Shown here piece after piece: positions 7,621-15,748 of a stretch of 64,000 nt of DNA. Position 1 is the first letter of the stretch. Every line of letters starts with the position of its first letter. The translations under genes were made by a program, and so were the position numbers. Below the pieces are notes generated by a model that was not told the DNA's origin, did not search any database, and worked only from the letters and a program-made list of their open reading frames with translations. The stretch spans positions 300,841-364,840 of the forward strand of contig JAQUOU010000002.1 of the NCBI GenBank assembly GCA_028716975.1. The letters run 5' to 3'. This stretch comes from Methylobacter sp. (GTDB taxonomy: Bacteria; Pseudomonadota; Gammaproteobacteria; Methylococcales; Methylomonadaceae).

Positions 7621-8304
7621 TTATACCTGTTCTCTCGCGCCAAATAATGCTGTTCCAATCCTGACAAGCGTAGCGCCTTCTGCGATGGCTGCAGTTAGAT
7701 CTCCCGTCATGCCAAACGAGAAAGTATCCAGCTCAGGATTGCCAAGTTTTTCAACGGCCTGATAAAGTATTTTATATGGCCGGCGCTGTTGTTCAAACTC
7801 TTCTTGCGGAGAAGGAATCGCCATTACGCCGCGCAGTTTTAAGTGGGGTAATTCAGCAATCTCCTTACACAGCTCAGGTAATTCTTCCAGGGAAATGCCG
7901 GACTTGGTTTCTTCGCTGCTGATATTAACTTGTAGACAAATATTCAATGGCGGTAATGTGTCCGGGCGTTGTTCACTGAGACGTTGGGCAATTTTTAGTT
8001 TATCCACACTGTGCACCCAATCGAAATGTGCGGCAAGCGCTCTGGTTTTATTGGACTGAATAGGGCCGATGAAATGCCAGGTGATGTCAAAAGCGCCCAG
8101 TTCCTGCTGTTTTTTCAGCGCCTCCTGACAATAGTTCTCGCCAAAATGACGCTGTCCCGCCTGATAGGCTACGGCAATATCCTTAGCGGGTCTGGTTTTG
8201 CTGACAGCCAATAATAATACCGATTCCGGGTCGCGGTGGTAATCAAGCGCAGCCTGTCGGATGTGGGCGCGGATTTGGTTAAGGCTCTGAACTATCATAA
8301 TCAT
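7621..8304 (-). CDS. yggS: YggS family pyridoxal phosphate homeostasis protein
   Basis: PLP-binding alanine-racemase-fold protein (PLPBP/YggS) that buffers pyridoxal phosphate. The PLP lysine is in LLLAVSKTRPA; HFGENYCQEA, WHFIGPIQSNK and the C-terminal FGMTGDLTAAIAEGATLVRIGTALFG are diagnostic. 227 residues is the usual size. It lies back to back with pilT, the common arrangement in gammaproteobacteria. Start taken at 8304; an in-frame ATG at 8298 is equally possible. Confidence 0.93.
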   Translation of the reverse strand: MIMIVQSLNQIRAHIRQAALDYHRDPESVLLLAVSKTRPAKDIAVAYQAGQRHFGENYCQEALKKQQELGAFDITWHFIGPIQSNKTRALAAHFDWVHSVDKLKIAQRLSEQRPDTLPPLNICLQVNISSEETKSGISLEELPELCKEIAELPHLKLRGVMAIPSPQEEFEQQRRPYKILYQAVEKLGNPELDTFSFGMTGDLTAAIAEGATLVRIGTALFGAREQV

Positions 8305-8424
8305 CAGGTTATATTTAAGGCGTTTTCACGAGGTTATTAAACAACACAGCTTCAAAAAAGCAAAGAGTTGAACTATTGTTAAACGAAAGATTGGTTCGAT
8401 TACTTATAATCTCAAGAGGATGTC

Positions 8425-9462
8425 ATGGATATTGCCGAGTTACTGGCCTTTTCAGTAAAAAATAGCGCGTCGGATTTACATTTGTCGGCAGGCCTCCCTC
8501 CCATGATCAGGGTTGACGGGGATATTCGGCGCATCAATATTCCTGCCTTGGATCATAAGTCCGTACACGCGCTTATTTATGACATCATGAATGACAAGCA
8601 GCGGCGTGATTATGAAGAATTTCTGGAAACCGATTTTTCATTTGATTTACCGGGAATTGCCCGGTTTCGTGTCAATGCGTTTAATCAGGAGCGTGGAGCC
8701 GCCGGTGTTTTCAGGACGATTCCTTCCAAAGTTTTAAGTCTGGAAGATTTGAATGCGCCCAAATTTTTTGAAGAAATAACGAAAAAGCCGCGCGGACTGA
8801 TTCTGGTTACCGGACCGACCGGTTCGGGTAAATCAACGACGCTGGCAGCTATGATCAATCATATTAATTGCAATGATTATGCGCATATTCTCACCGTTGA
8901 AGATCCTATCGAATTTGTTCATGAAAGCCAGAAGTGTTTAATTAACCAGCGCGAGGTGCATCGCGACACGCATGGCTTTAATGAGGCGCTGCGTTCGGCT
9001 CTACGCGAAGATCCCGATATTATTCTGGTGGGCGAAATGCGCGATCTGGAGACTATCCGGCTGGCATTGACTGCCGCCGAAACAGGCCACCTTGTTTTTG
9101 GCACTTTGCATACAACATCAGCCGCGAAAACTATCGATCGTATTATTGATGTATTCCCGGCCGCTGAAAAAGATATGATCCGCTCCATGCTTTCTGAATC
9201 CCTGCAAGCGGTTATTTCACAAACCTTGCTCAAGAAAATCGGCGGCGGCCGTATTGCCGCGCATGAAATCATGGTAGGTACATCGGCTATCAGAAACCTG
9301 ATTCGGGAAGCCAAGGTGGCGCAAATGTATTCCGCTATTCAAACAGGGCGTAAGGACGGCATGCAAACCCTGGATCAGAACCTGAAAGAACTGGTGGATA
9401 AAGGCTTGATTACCGCAAAAATGGCAATGGCCAAAGCAGTCAATAAAGATATGTTCCGCTAA
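8425..9462 (+). CDS. pilT: Type IV pilus retraction ATPase PilT
   Basis: Cytoplasmic hexameric ATPase that powers pilus retraction and twitching. An N-terminal PAS-like region (DLHLSAGLPPMIRVDG) is followed by Walker A GPTGSGKST (130-138), the Asp box, Walker B (DPDIILVGEMRD) and the His box (AETGHLVFGTLHT). 345 residues is full length. SD-like AAGAGG precedes the ATG. It is followed after 12 bp by pilU. Confidence 0.96.
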   Translation: MDIAELLAFSVKNSASDLHLSAGLPPMIRVDGDIRRINIPALDHKSVHALIYDIMNDKQRRDYEEFLETDFSFDLPGIARFRVNAFNQERGAAGVFRTIPSKVLSLEDLNAPKFFEEITKKPRGLILVTGPTGSGKSTTLAAMINHINCNDYAHILTVEDPIEFVHESQKCLINQREVHRDTHGFNEALRSALREDPDIILVGEMRDLETIRLALTAAETGHLVFGTLHTTSAAKTIDRIIDVFPAAEKDMIRSMLSESLQAVISQTLLKKIGGGRIAAHEIMVGTSAIRNLIREAKVAQMYSAIQTGRKDGMQTLDQNLKELVDKGLITAKMAMAKAVNKDMFR

Positions 9463-9474
9463 CAGGAAAAAGTC

Positions 9475-10614
9475 ATGGATTTCAGGGGGTTACTTGCACA
9501 CATGGTGCAAAAAAAAGCATCGGATTTATTTATTACGGCAGGAAGAGCGCCGACCATAAAAGTCGATGGGACATTGGTTGAAATTTCTAAAGCCGCGCTG
9601 ACCGCAGAGCAGGCGTTAGCGATTGTGCTGAGTATTATGGATCAGCGCCATAAGAATGAATTTGAAAATACCAAAGAGTGCCAGTTCGCCATCGGCTTTC
9701 ATGATCTGGGCCGGTTCAGGGTCAGTGCCTTTACCCAGCGTGACTCGGCAGGCATGGTGTTGCGCCGTATTGAAAATCACATACCCGATACAGAGGCTTT
9801 AAATTTACCCCTTATTTTAAAAGATTTGATAATGGAGAAGCGCGGACTGCTTATCTTTGTAGGCGGTACCGGAACAGGTAAATCAACATCGCTGGCATCT
9901 CTGATCAAGCATCGTAATCAGAACAGCAGCGGCCATATTATTACGATTGAAGACCCGATTGAGTTTCAGCACCCGCATCTGGGCTGTATTATTACACAGC
10001 GCGAAGTGGGGCTTGATACGGAGTCCTATGAGGTAGCTTTGAAAAATGCCTTGCGCCAGGCGCCGGATGTGATTTTAATCGGTGAAATCAGAACCCGGGA
10101 AACCATGCAGAATGCGATTACTTTTGCTGAAACCGGGCATTTATGTCTGTCAACGCTTCATGCAAACAATGCCAACCAGGCATTAGACCGGATTCTGCAT
10201 TTCTTCCCGGATGAAATGCACGGACAATTATTGATGGATTTATCGTTGAATCTGCGAGGTATTGTCGCTCAGCAATTGATTAAGCGGGCTGACGGCAAAG
10301 GGCGTTATCCTGCTGTTGAAATATTGATAAATACGCCTTTGGCCAAGGATTATATCCGTAAAGGTGAAATTAATAAGCTGAAAGAATTAATGAAGGCTTC
10401 TCGTGAACAGGGTATGCAGACGTTTGACCAGGCTCTTTATGATTTATATGTGGCCAATAAAATCAGTTACGAAGATGCGCTAAATTCGGCGGATTCCAGA
10501 AATGAAGTCCGGTTGATGATCAAGCTGGGCGCAGAAAATACTAGTAATTTTGACAATGGTGACATGATGTTATCAGAAACTGATGATGCTAAAACCAAGA
10601 GGCCGCTTTATTAG
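9475..10614 (+). CDS. pilU: PilT-dependent accessory retraction ATPase PilU
   Basis: Paralogue of PilT, 379 residues, with Walker A GGTGTGKST (130-138), Walker B PDVILIGEIR and AETGHLCLSTLHANN. PilU assists PilT in forceful retraction. The longer C-terminal tail (about 35 residues beyond PilT) is usual for PilU. Probably co-transcribed with pilT. Confidence 0.95.
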   Translation: MDFRGLLAHMVQKKASDLFITAGRAPTIKVDGTLVEISKAALTAEQALAIVLSIMDQRHKNEFENTKECQFAIGFHDLGRFRVSAFTQRDSAGMVLRRIENHIPDTEALNLPLILKDLIMEKRGLLIFVGGTGTGKSTSLASLIKHRNQNSSGHIITIEDPIEFQHPHLGCIITQREVGLDTESYEVALKNALRQAPDVILIGEIRTRETMQNAITFAETGHLCLSTLHANNANQALDRILHFFPDEMHGQLLMDLSLNLRGIVAQQLIKRADGKGRYPAVEILINTPLAKDYIRKGEINKLKELMKASREQGMQTFDQALYDLYVANKISYEDALNSADSRNEVRLMIKLGAENTSNFDNGDMMLSETDDAKTKRPLY

Positions 10615-10670
10615 CCGGTTAACCGGACAATCCGCAGGATTTTGTTCGAGTCGGTTATCCACTTAAGCAG

Positions 10671-10841
10671 GGACAGTTTAAGGCTAAGCCGTTCGTGGTG
10701 AGCTTAAGCCGTTCGTGGTGAGCCTAAGCCGTTCGTGGTGAGCCTGTCGAACCATGAGCGGCTTAATTGTCCAACCCGAGAAGGCTCTCTTGAGCATAGC
10801 CGAAGGGCTCGGGCGAACGGTTAAACTTTGTTGATTGTCCC
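10671..10841. repeat. Dispersed repeat with three tandem 18-bp units
   Basis: Three tandem copies of about 18 bp (AAGCCGTTCGTGGTGAGC, 10686-10742) are followed by more members of the same repeat family in the opposite sense. The block is bounded by GGGACAGTTTAA on the left and TTAAACTTTGTTGATTGTCCC on the right, a broken terminal inverted repeat. It separates pilU from djlA. Confidence 0.75.
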
Positions 10842-10870
10842 ATCATAGACGGGAAGCCTTCGAATCCAAC

Positions 10871-11677
10871 CTAAAATTTTTTCCTTGAGTTCATAATAGC
10901 CTCGTAAGCCTTACTGATCCTTTGAGTTTTTTCTTTGGCGATGTTCATCATTTCTGCCGGTAAGCCTTTGGCAATCAGTTTGTCCGGGTGGTTTTGGCTC
11001 ATTAAGAGCCGATAGCTTTTTTTGATTTCGCTGTCACTGGCGGAAGGCGTTAAGCCTAATACCCCATAAGCATCTTGCAGACTGGATTTTTGCCGGGGCT
11101 TTTGATAGTGCTGGCCCCATTCATAGAAACGCTGCTGGGCCTGTATTTGTATTTTTAAACGTTCATAATCAAAGCGGGAAATTCTAAGTTGGCTGCAAAT
11201 GCGTAAAAGCAGGTTTTCCTCACTAATCTCCAAAGCGCCATCGGCATAAGCTGCCTGTAGCTGGATTTCCAGAAACATACGAATCAAATCAGTACGCCCC
11301 TGGCACTCTTTAGCGAATTGAGACAGAACATCGTCCAGCCGGAAGTCAGCCTGTTTTCCCTGTTGAAAAAGATTAATAGCGGATGTGCGCATGGCGCCTG
11401 CAATTTTCATTTCATCCATTATTCGATTGGCCACCGAAATCTCTTCAGGCGAGACACGTCCGTCAACCTTGGCGATATGACCCATTACTGAAAACGTGGC
11501 CGTAAAAAATGCCATTTGCAGACGCTGTTGATCGCCGTGACTAAAAGCGCTGGCAAGTTGTATACTGATCATGCCCATATCAAACTGATGCCCGATGGAT
11601 GCCCCTAAAACCGCGCCTAATGGTCCTCCGAATAAAAACCCGAAGGTACCGCCCAGAAACTTGCCCAACCAGATCAT
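10871..11677 (-). CDS. djlA: DjlA-type membrane-anchored DnaJ co-chaperone
   Basis: Type III J-domain protein of the inner membrane. An N-terminal glycine-rich hydrophobic segment (FLGGTFGFLFGGPLGAVLGAS) is followed by a TerB-like helical domain (about 50-180) and a C-terminal J domain with HPD in QNHPDKLIAKGLP. It stimulates DnaK at the membrane. ATG at 11677 is preferred (AGAGGA ten bases upstream); a TTG at 11686 would add three residues. Confidence 0.9.
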   Translation of the reverse strand: MIWLGKFLGGTFGFLFGGPLGAVLGASIGHQFDMGMISIQLASAFSHGDQQRLQMAFFTATFSVMGHIAKVDGRVSPEEISVANRIMDEMKIAGAMRTSAINLFQQGKQADFRLDDVLSQFAKECQGRTDLIRMFLEIQLQAAYADGALEISEENLLLRICSQLRISRFDYERLKIQIQAQQRFYEWGQHYQKPRQKSSLQDAYGVLGLTPSASDSEIKKSYRLLMSQNHPDKLIAKGLPAEMMNIAKEKTQRISKAYEAIMNSRKKF

Positions 11678-11751
11678 TGATACCAATCCTCTTGTGTGAA
11701 AATTAATGATAAAATTATAACTAGTTTACTTTAATAATTTAGCGAGAACTT

Positions 11752-12645
11752 ATGAATCCACCGCAAGCGCTTTATGAATCGGCACTGTCTTCCCTAAAGC
11801 TCCGTGGCCGCGGAAAAGTACGCGATATATACGATATTGATGATAAGCATATGCTGATTGTGGCGACAGACCGGCTTTCCGCATTTGATGTGATTTTACC
11901 TGATCCGGTTCCCGGCAAAGGCAGGGTTTTAACCAGAATTTCCAATTTCTGGTTTGAAAAGCTGAAACATGTGTTGCCGAATCATTTGACGAGTATCCCG
12001 TTGGAACAAGTCGTTCCTGATGCCGTCGAGCGCGCGCCGATTGAAGGCCGGGCGGTTGTAGTTAAAAAAATGAAGCCCCTGCCGGTCGAAGCCATAGTGC
12101 GCGGTTATCTTATCGGTTCAGGCTGGAAAGATTACCAGCAGTCTGGTTCGATTTGCGGAATTCAATTACCCGAAGGATTACTGCAGGCCCAGCAATTGCC
12201 GGAAGCCATCTATACACCATCAACCAAAGCTGCGGCAGACCAGCATGATGAAAATGTCGCCTTTGAAAAAACCGTTGAAGTGATAGGCCGGGAGATGGCT
12301 GAGAAAGTACGCGACGCCAGTTTGAAGCTTTACAAGGAAGCCGCAGCCTTCGCCAGGGAGCGGGGCATTATTATTGCTGATACCAAATTTGAATTCGGTG
12401 TCGATGACAGCGGCAGTTTACATCTGATTGATGAAGTCTTAACGCCGGATTCCTCACGCTTTTGGCCGGCGGATCAATACCAGGTAGGCGTCAGCCCGCC
12501 CAGTTTCGACAAACAATATGTGCGTGATTACCTAGAAACACTCGCCTGGGATAAAACAGCGCCGGCCCCGGCTTTACCAGTTGAAGTCGCCGAATACTGC
12601 GCCGCTAAATACCGCGAAGCTGAAGTCCGGTTAACGCAGGGGTAA
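11752..12645 (+). CDS. purC: Phosphoribosylaminoimidazole-succinocarboxamide synthase (SAICAR synthetase)
   Basis: Purine biosynthesis enzyme joining CAIR and aspartate. The 297-residue form, longer than the E. coli type, shows GKVRDIYD near the start, DRLSAFDV, the signature [16 protein letters not shown] and [14 protein letters not shown] monocistronic transcript is likely: djlA points away and a REP-like palindrome follows. Confidence 0.96.
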   Translation: MNPPQALYESALSSLKLRGRGKVRDIYDIDDKHMLIVATDRLSAFDVILPDPVPGKGRVLTRISNFWFEKLKHVLPNHLTSIPLEQVVPDAVERAPIEGRAVVVKKMKPLPVEAIVRGYLIGSGWKDYQQSGSICGIQLPEGLLQAQQLPEAIYTPSTKAAADQHDENVAFEKTVEVIGREMAEKVRDASLKLYKEAAAFARERGIIIADTKFEFGVDDSGSLHLIDEVLTPDSSRFWPADQYQVGVSPPSFDKQYVRDYLETLAWDKTAPAPALPVEVAEYCAAKYREAEVRLTQG

Positions 12646-12723
12646 TTCTGGCGCGGGGAATAGTTGGGTACAAAAGCAGCTGGTTTGCAAGACTTTTAAT
12701 ATTTCGTCCGACATAATCTTTTT

Positions 12724-12823
12724 CGTCGTTCCGGCATGGATTGCCGGAACCCAGATTACAGGGATGTGAGCTACGCAAGCCATCCCTGGCTTTTGGATAC
12801 CGGCACTCCATGCCGGTATGACG
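12724..12823. repeat. REP-like palindromic intergenic element
   Basis: About 100 bp with outer arms CGTCGTTCCGGCATGGA (12724-12740) and TCCATGCCGGTATGACG (12807-12823), complementary at 15 of 17 positions. Further inner complementarity (TTGCCGGAA, GGGATG...CATCCC) would fold it into a branched hairpin. This type of dispersed palindrome is common in proteobacteria; it follows purC. Confidence 0.85.
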
Positions 12824-12854
12824 TTGTCTTTACTTAACTGAAGATCCTTATTAA

Positions 12855-12998
12855 TCAGGCTGCCTTTAGCTGGCCGATATTGGAACGCCTAAGCCCGGCA
12901 ACTCCGGCCAGTGCGCTGCCAAACAACCAGAAGGCGGCGGGTAAAGGCGCGGAACTTACTCCGTAACCATAAACATTCGAACTCGCACGACAGTAGTC
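12855..12998 (-). pseudogene. Orphan PEP-CTERM sorting-tail remnant
   Basis: This frame has no start codon and is open only from a stop at 12999-13001 to the stop at 12855. It encodes a tail ending in PLPAAFWLFGSALAGVAGLRR, the classic PEP-CTERM layout of Pro-rich signal, hydrophobic helix and Arg cluster recognised by exosortase. The preceding residues SNVYGYGVSSA also suit such a protein. The mature domain is missing, so this is the end of a decayed gene overrun by the neighbouring cytochrome gene. Confidence 0.7.
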
Positions 12999-13005
12999 TT
13001 AATCG

Positions 13006-13767
13006 TTAACTTTGTTGATAAGCCGTATTGTTTGAATAAAACCACATTTGGTAGATGCTCAGCACGATTTGTAAGCCCATGGAAAGTCCCATTAAGGCTC
13101 CGCTGAAAATGACCACATAGGCGAAAGAGGAAATCTCCTTGGTCACAAACCATGACAGTACATCCAGCAGCATGGCGGCGAAAGGAATCACTACGGCCAC
13201 TCTTTTTACGTGAACGTTGAGGTCACATAGTAAAAAGATTTTGCCGATAAAGAAAAGAATGAAGGCAATGCCGAATAAATGAATATGCGAGACTCGAACT
13301 AATGTCGGTATCGATGCGCCGCCTGCATGAGCGACTTCGGATACCGTCGAGTAATGGGTTAAATCCGGCAAGGACGGATTAACAGTGGGCGTATGACAGC
13401 CAATGCAGTCTCGGTTTAATATCGGGGCTATTTTCTCGATATATTCCGGTTCATCGGCGCCATGATGTAGCCATTGCATGATGACATCCTTGTCGCCTAT
13501 ATATCTCAGGTTAGTTTTCATAATCCCATTAATGGCAGTGCCTAAACGGGTTTGGTTATTAGCCCCATGATAACTGATGACGACATCTTCAACTGACAGT
13601 CCGGCTTTACCGTCCAGTCCTTGATGCGTGTAATAGAGATTAGCCAGGGCGGCCAGATATCCGACGCCTATAGTCAGCAGAAAAACGGTATTTAAAATTC
13701 TTTCACTGACGGAAATGTCTTTAAAGCGCCTATAAGACTGTCTTCTTTCGTAATGTTCTTCTAACAT
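13006..13767 (-). CDS. Membrane-anchored monoheme c-type cytochrome-like protein (copy 2)
   Basis: Paralogue of the protein at 1290-2210. N-terminal helix (ILNTVFLLTIGVGYLAALANLYY), soluble part with the haem motif CIGCH, then three hydrophobic segments; 253 residues. Shared signatures are LSVEDVVISYHG, LGTAINGIMK and TLVRVSHIHLFGIAF. The lengths of the membrane part agree, but this copy lacks the charged C-terminal extension of copy 1. It lies 135 bp downstream of the haem-barrel gene and is probably in one operon with it, suggesting an electron path between inner and outer membrane (inference). Confidence 0.75.
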   Translation of the reverse strand: MLEEHYERRQSYRRFKDISVSERILNTVFLLTIGVGYLAALANLYYTHQGLDGKAGLSVEDVVISYHGANNQTRLGTAINGIMKTNLRYIGDKDVIMQWLHHGADEPEYIEKIAPILNRDCIGCHTPTVNPSLPDLTHYSTVSEVAHAGGASIPTLVRVSHIHLFGIAFILFFIGKIFLLCDLNVHVKRVAVVIPFAAMLLDVLSWFVTKEISSFAYVVIFSGALMGLSMGLQIVLSIYQMWFYSNNTAYQQS

Positions 13768-13902
13768 AATATTTTCTGGATAATGGATATGAAATATCGT
13801 AATTATTAAATATCAAGAGTGGCGGACAAGGCTGTTCTTCCCTTGTCCGCGTTCGAGGATGTAACTGAATCAGCCGGGCTGAAGCCGTCGGATTAATTCA
13901 AA

Positions 13903-15288
13903 TTAGAACGCTAACCAGCCGTTGATCATTAAGGTATTGTTGTAACTGGCCTGGCTGTTTGTACCGTTGGCTTGGGAGTAACCGATATATTGCAGGCTGG
14001 TGCGTAAATTCAGCCAGGGACTCAGCATCGAGGTGAATTTGCCAAACGGTACATAAACCAGCTCTGCCGTGAAAAATTGGCTGTTGGGCCTGGCTTGATC
14101 AACGATAGTGCCCACATCATCAAATAAGGGCATATGTGATCCGTTTATTTTGTTATAAGCGAAAGTAATGCCATAGGTCTGGTCAAACGTATAAGCGGCA
14201 TTAATCTTGAATGCGGTCAAATAGGTTTTGCCCGTCGCAGGATCACCGGCCGCCTGCCGTGTTGCCGATAGCCGCTGGTCTTCGTAAATATAAGTCGATT
14301 TAATTTCGAAAATATGTTTAGGGTCAGCAAGAAACTGATACGTGGCATCCACGGCCACATCGGTATAGTGATCGGCGCCAAACATCCTGTCGCGTTGAGG
14401 AATCACATCAGCGCTCATTCCGAAGTGACCTAATGAAAAATAGTGCCCCTTCCAATCGTGTTGCAAAGCGGCGCGCCAGTAAGGCGCAGGACCGTCAAGA
14501 CTAACTCGGTCAGGGGCGCCGATGCCGAATCCTCTCTGGAAATTGCTGGAAAATGAGCCATAAGCGCCGGCTTCCAGATACAGCAGATTATTAATCATCG
14601 TATAGGCAGTAGTGCCGCCTACTTGAGAACCCAGCGCTCCGTCAATCAATGGGCTGGCGCCAACCCCCGGTTGCACCTCGCTTCCCGTATAAGGAAATCC
14701 CCACGCCGGAGTTGTATTCCACAAATCCTGTACGGTCGGATTATTATTTAAAGATATACCGTAGGTAACAGGAGTGTCGCCAATATCCAATTGATCGGCA
14801 AAACGGATGTCGGTGTTATCCATTTCAAGCCGTTCGGAGTAGCCGTTATACGTCAACTGACTGAATGCGCCAAGATTGCCATAAATTCGCCCCGCATAAA
14901 ACAACGAGGCTTGATCAAATGTAAAATTATTGTTTTTATTGTAGCCTGGAAGGAGTGTTCCATCAGGTTGGCTTTGGCTTTGAACGGTCTGATCCTTTTG
15001 GGTATTGGTGAAAGTCCCCATGATCATGGCGCTAATAGGAGGTAATTTGGCGTTTGTGCCACTACCGCCGCCCATCGTGTAGCCGCCCAGTTTGAAGCTT
15101 CGTCCGAAGGGGGTCAGGTTAGGCCCGAAGGATTGCGTATGGCAGGAGCTGCAGGCTTGGCCTGTTTGGCGGGAAAAACTTGGCATCGCATAAATGGGAG
15201 GACTGGTTAAGGCGGCAATTGTTGTTATGATCATTATTGATATTAACAAAAAGCTTGGATTAAATCGTTGCTTTGTAAGGTTTTGCAT
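13903..15288 (-). CDS. Outer-membrane beta-barrel-like protein with N-terminal c-type haem motif
   Basis: A 461-residue exported protein. A hydrophobic signal (residues about 13-34, SPPIYA) is followed by one haem site in RQTGQACSSCHTQSFGPNLTPFGRSFKLGGY. The remainder has the alternating, aromatic-rich pattern of a beta-barrel and ends in an aromatic residue (NGWLAF), as barrel proteins usually do. It therefore looks like a barrel or porin with a haem plug. It precedes the membrane monoheme gene, copy 2. Substrate unknown; this could be electron transfer or a general porin with a redox head. Confidence 0.7.
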   Translation of the reverse strand: MQNLTKQRFNPSFLLISIMIITTIAALTSPPIYAMPSFSRQTGQACSSCHTQSFGPNLTPFGRSFKLGGYTMGGGSGTNAKLPPISAMIMGTFTNTQKDQTVQSQSQPDGTLLPGYNKNNNFTFDQASLFYAGRIYGNLGAFSQLTYNGYSERLEMDNTDIRFADQLDIGDTPVTYGISLNNNPTVQDLWNTTPAWGFPYTGSEVQPGVGASPLIDGALGSQVGGTTAYTMINNLLYLEAGAYGSFSSNFQRGFGIGAPDRVSLDGPAPYWRAALQHDWKGHYFSLGHFGMSADVIPQRDRMFGADHYTDVAVDATYQFLADPKHIFEIKSTYIYEDQRLSATRQAAGDPATGKTYLTAFKINAAYTFDQTYGITFAYNKINGSHMPLFDDVGTIVDQARPNSQFFTAELVYVPFGKFTSMLSPWLNLRTSLQYIGYSQANGTNSQASYNNTLMINGWLAF

Positions 15289-15748
15289 GAGTTAAGGTTT
15301 ACCCCGTTCAGTATTTTTAAAGGAGGCTAGTTTATTAGAAATATCTTAAAGGCAACTTATCACTTACAAAATTTAAGGTTGTTTTGGAACCATAAATAAT
15401 CCTGCTCTTCACTCAAACATTAACTCGATCACCTTACAAGATGTTGAATATCGGGTATATTCTATTCTGCCAGGTTTAACGGTATGCCTAAGTTACAGTC
15501 ACTGTAATTAAGGTATGCAAAATCGTATGGATTCTTCAAATTTATTCACAAACAGGCGAACGTAGCGTTCGGTTTTCTCTTTCATTTAAAGCATGACTTA
15601 CGATGTTGCAATAGTCAGGAGGACGAATAAGGTAAAACTTTGGATTTAAATTAACGAAACGGTTCCCTAAATTTAACATTAGTGATATTTAACATTGACT
15701 GCCAATATCAAATTAACCCTTCAGTTTTACCTATGCCCCTATCAAAAG
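15289..15748. other. Intergenic region with a small dyad and a weak terminator
   Basis: No gene recognised. It contains the dyad TTACAG-TCA-CTGTAA (15493-15507), about 205 bp before the haem-barrel start codon, which might be a regulator site, and CGAACG-TAG-CGTTCG followed by GTTTTCT (15557-15578), a weak plus-strand terminator. The promoter of the haem-barrel operon must lie here. Confidence 0.4.

Noticed and set aside
10845-10870. tRNA T-arm-like sequence CCTTCGAATCCAACC
   Set aside because: No matching acceptor stem, D-arm or anticodon arm on either strand around it.
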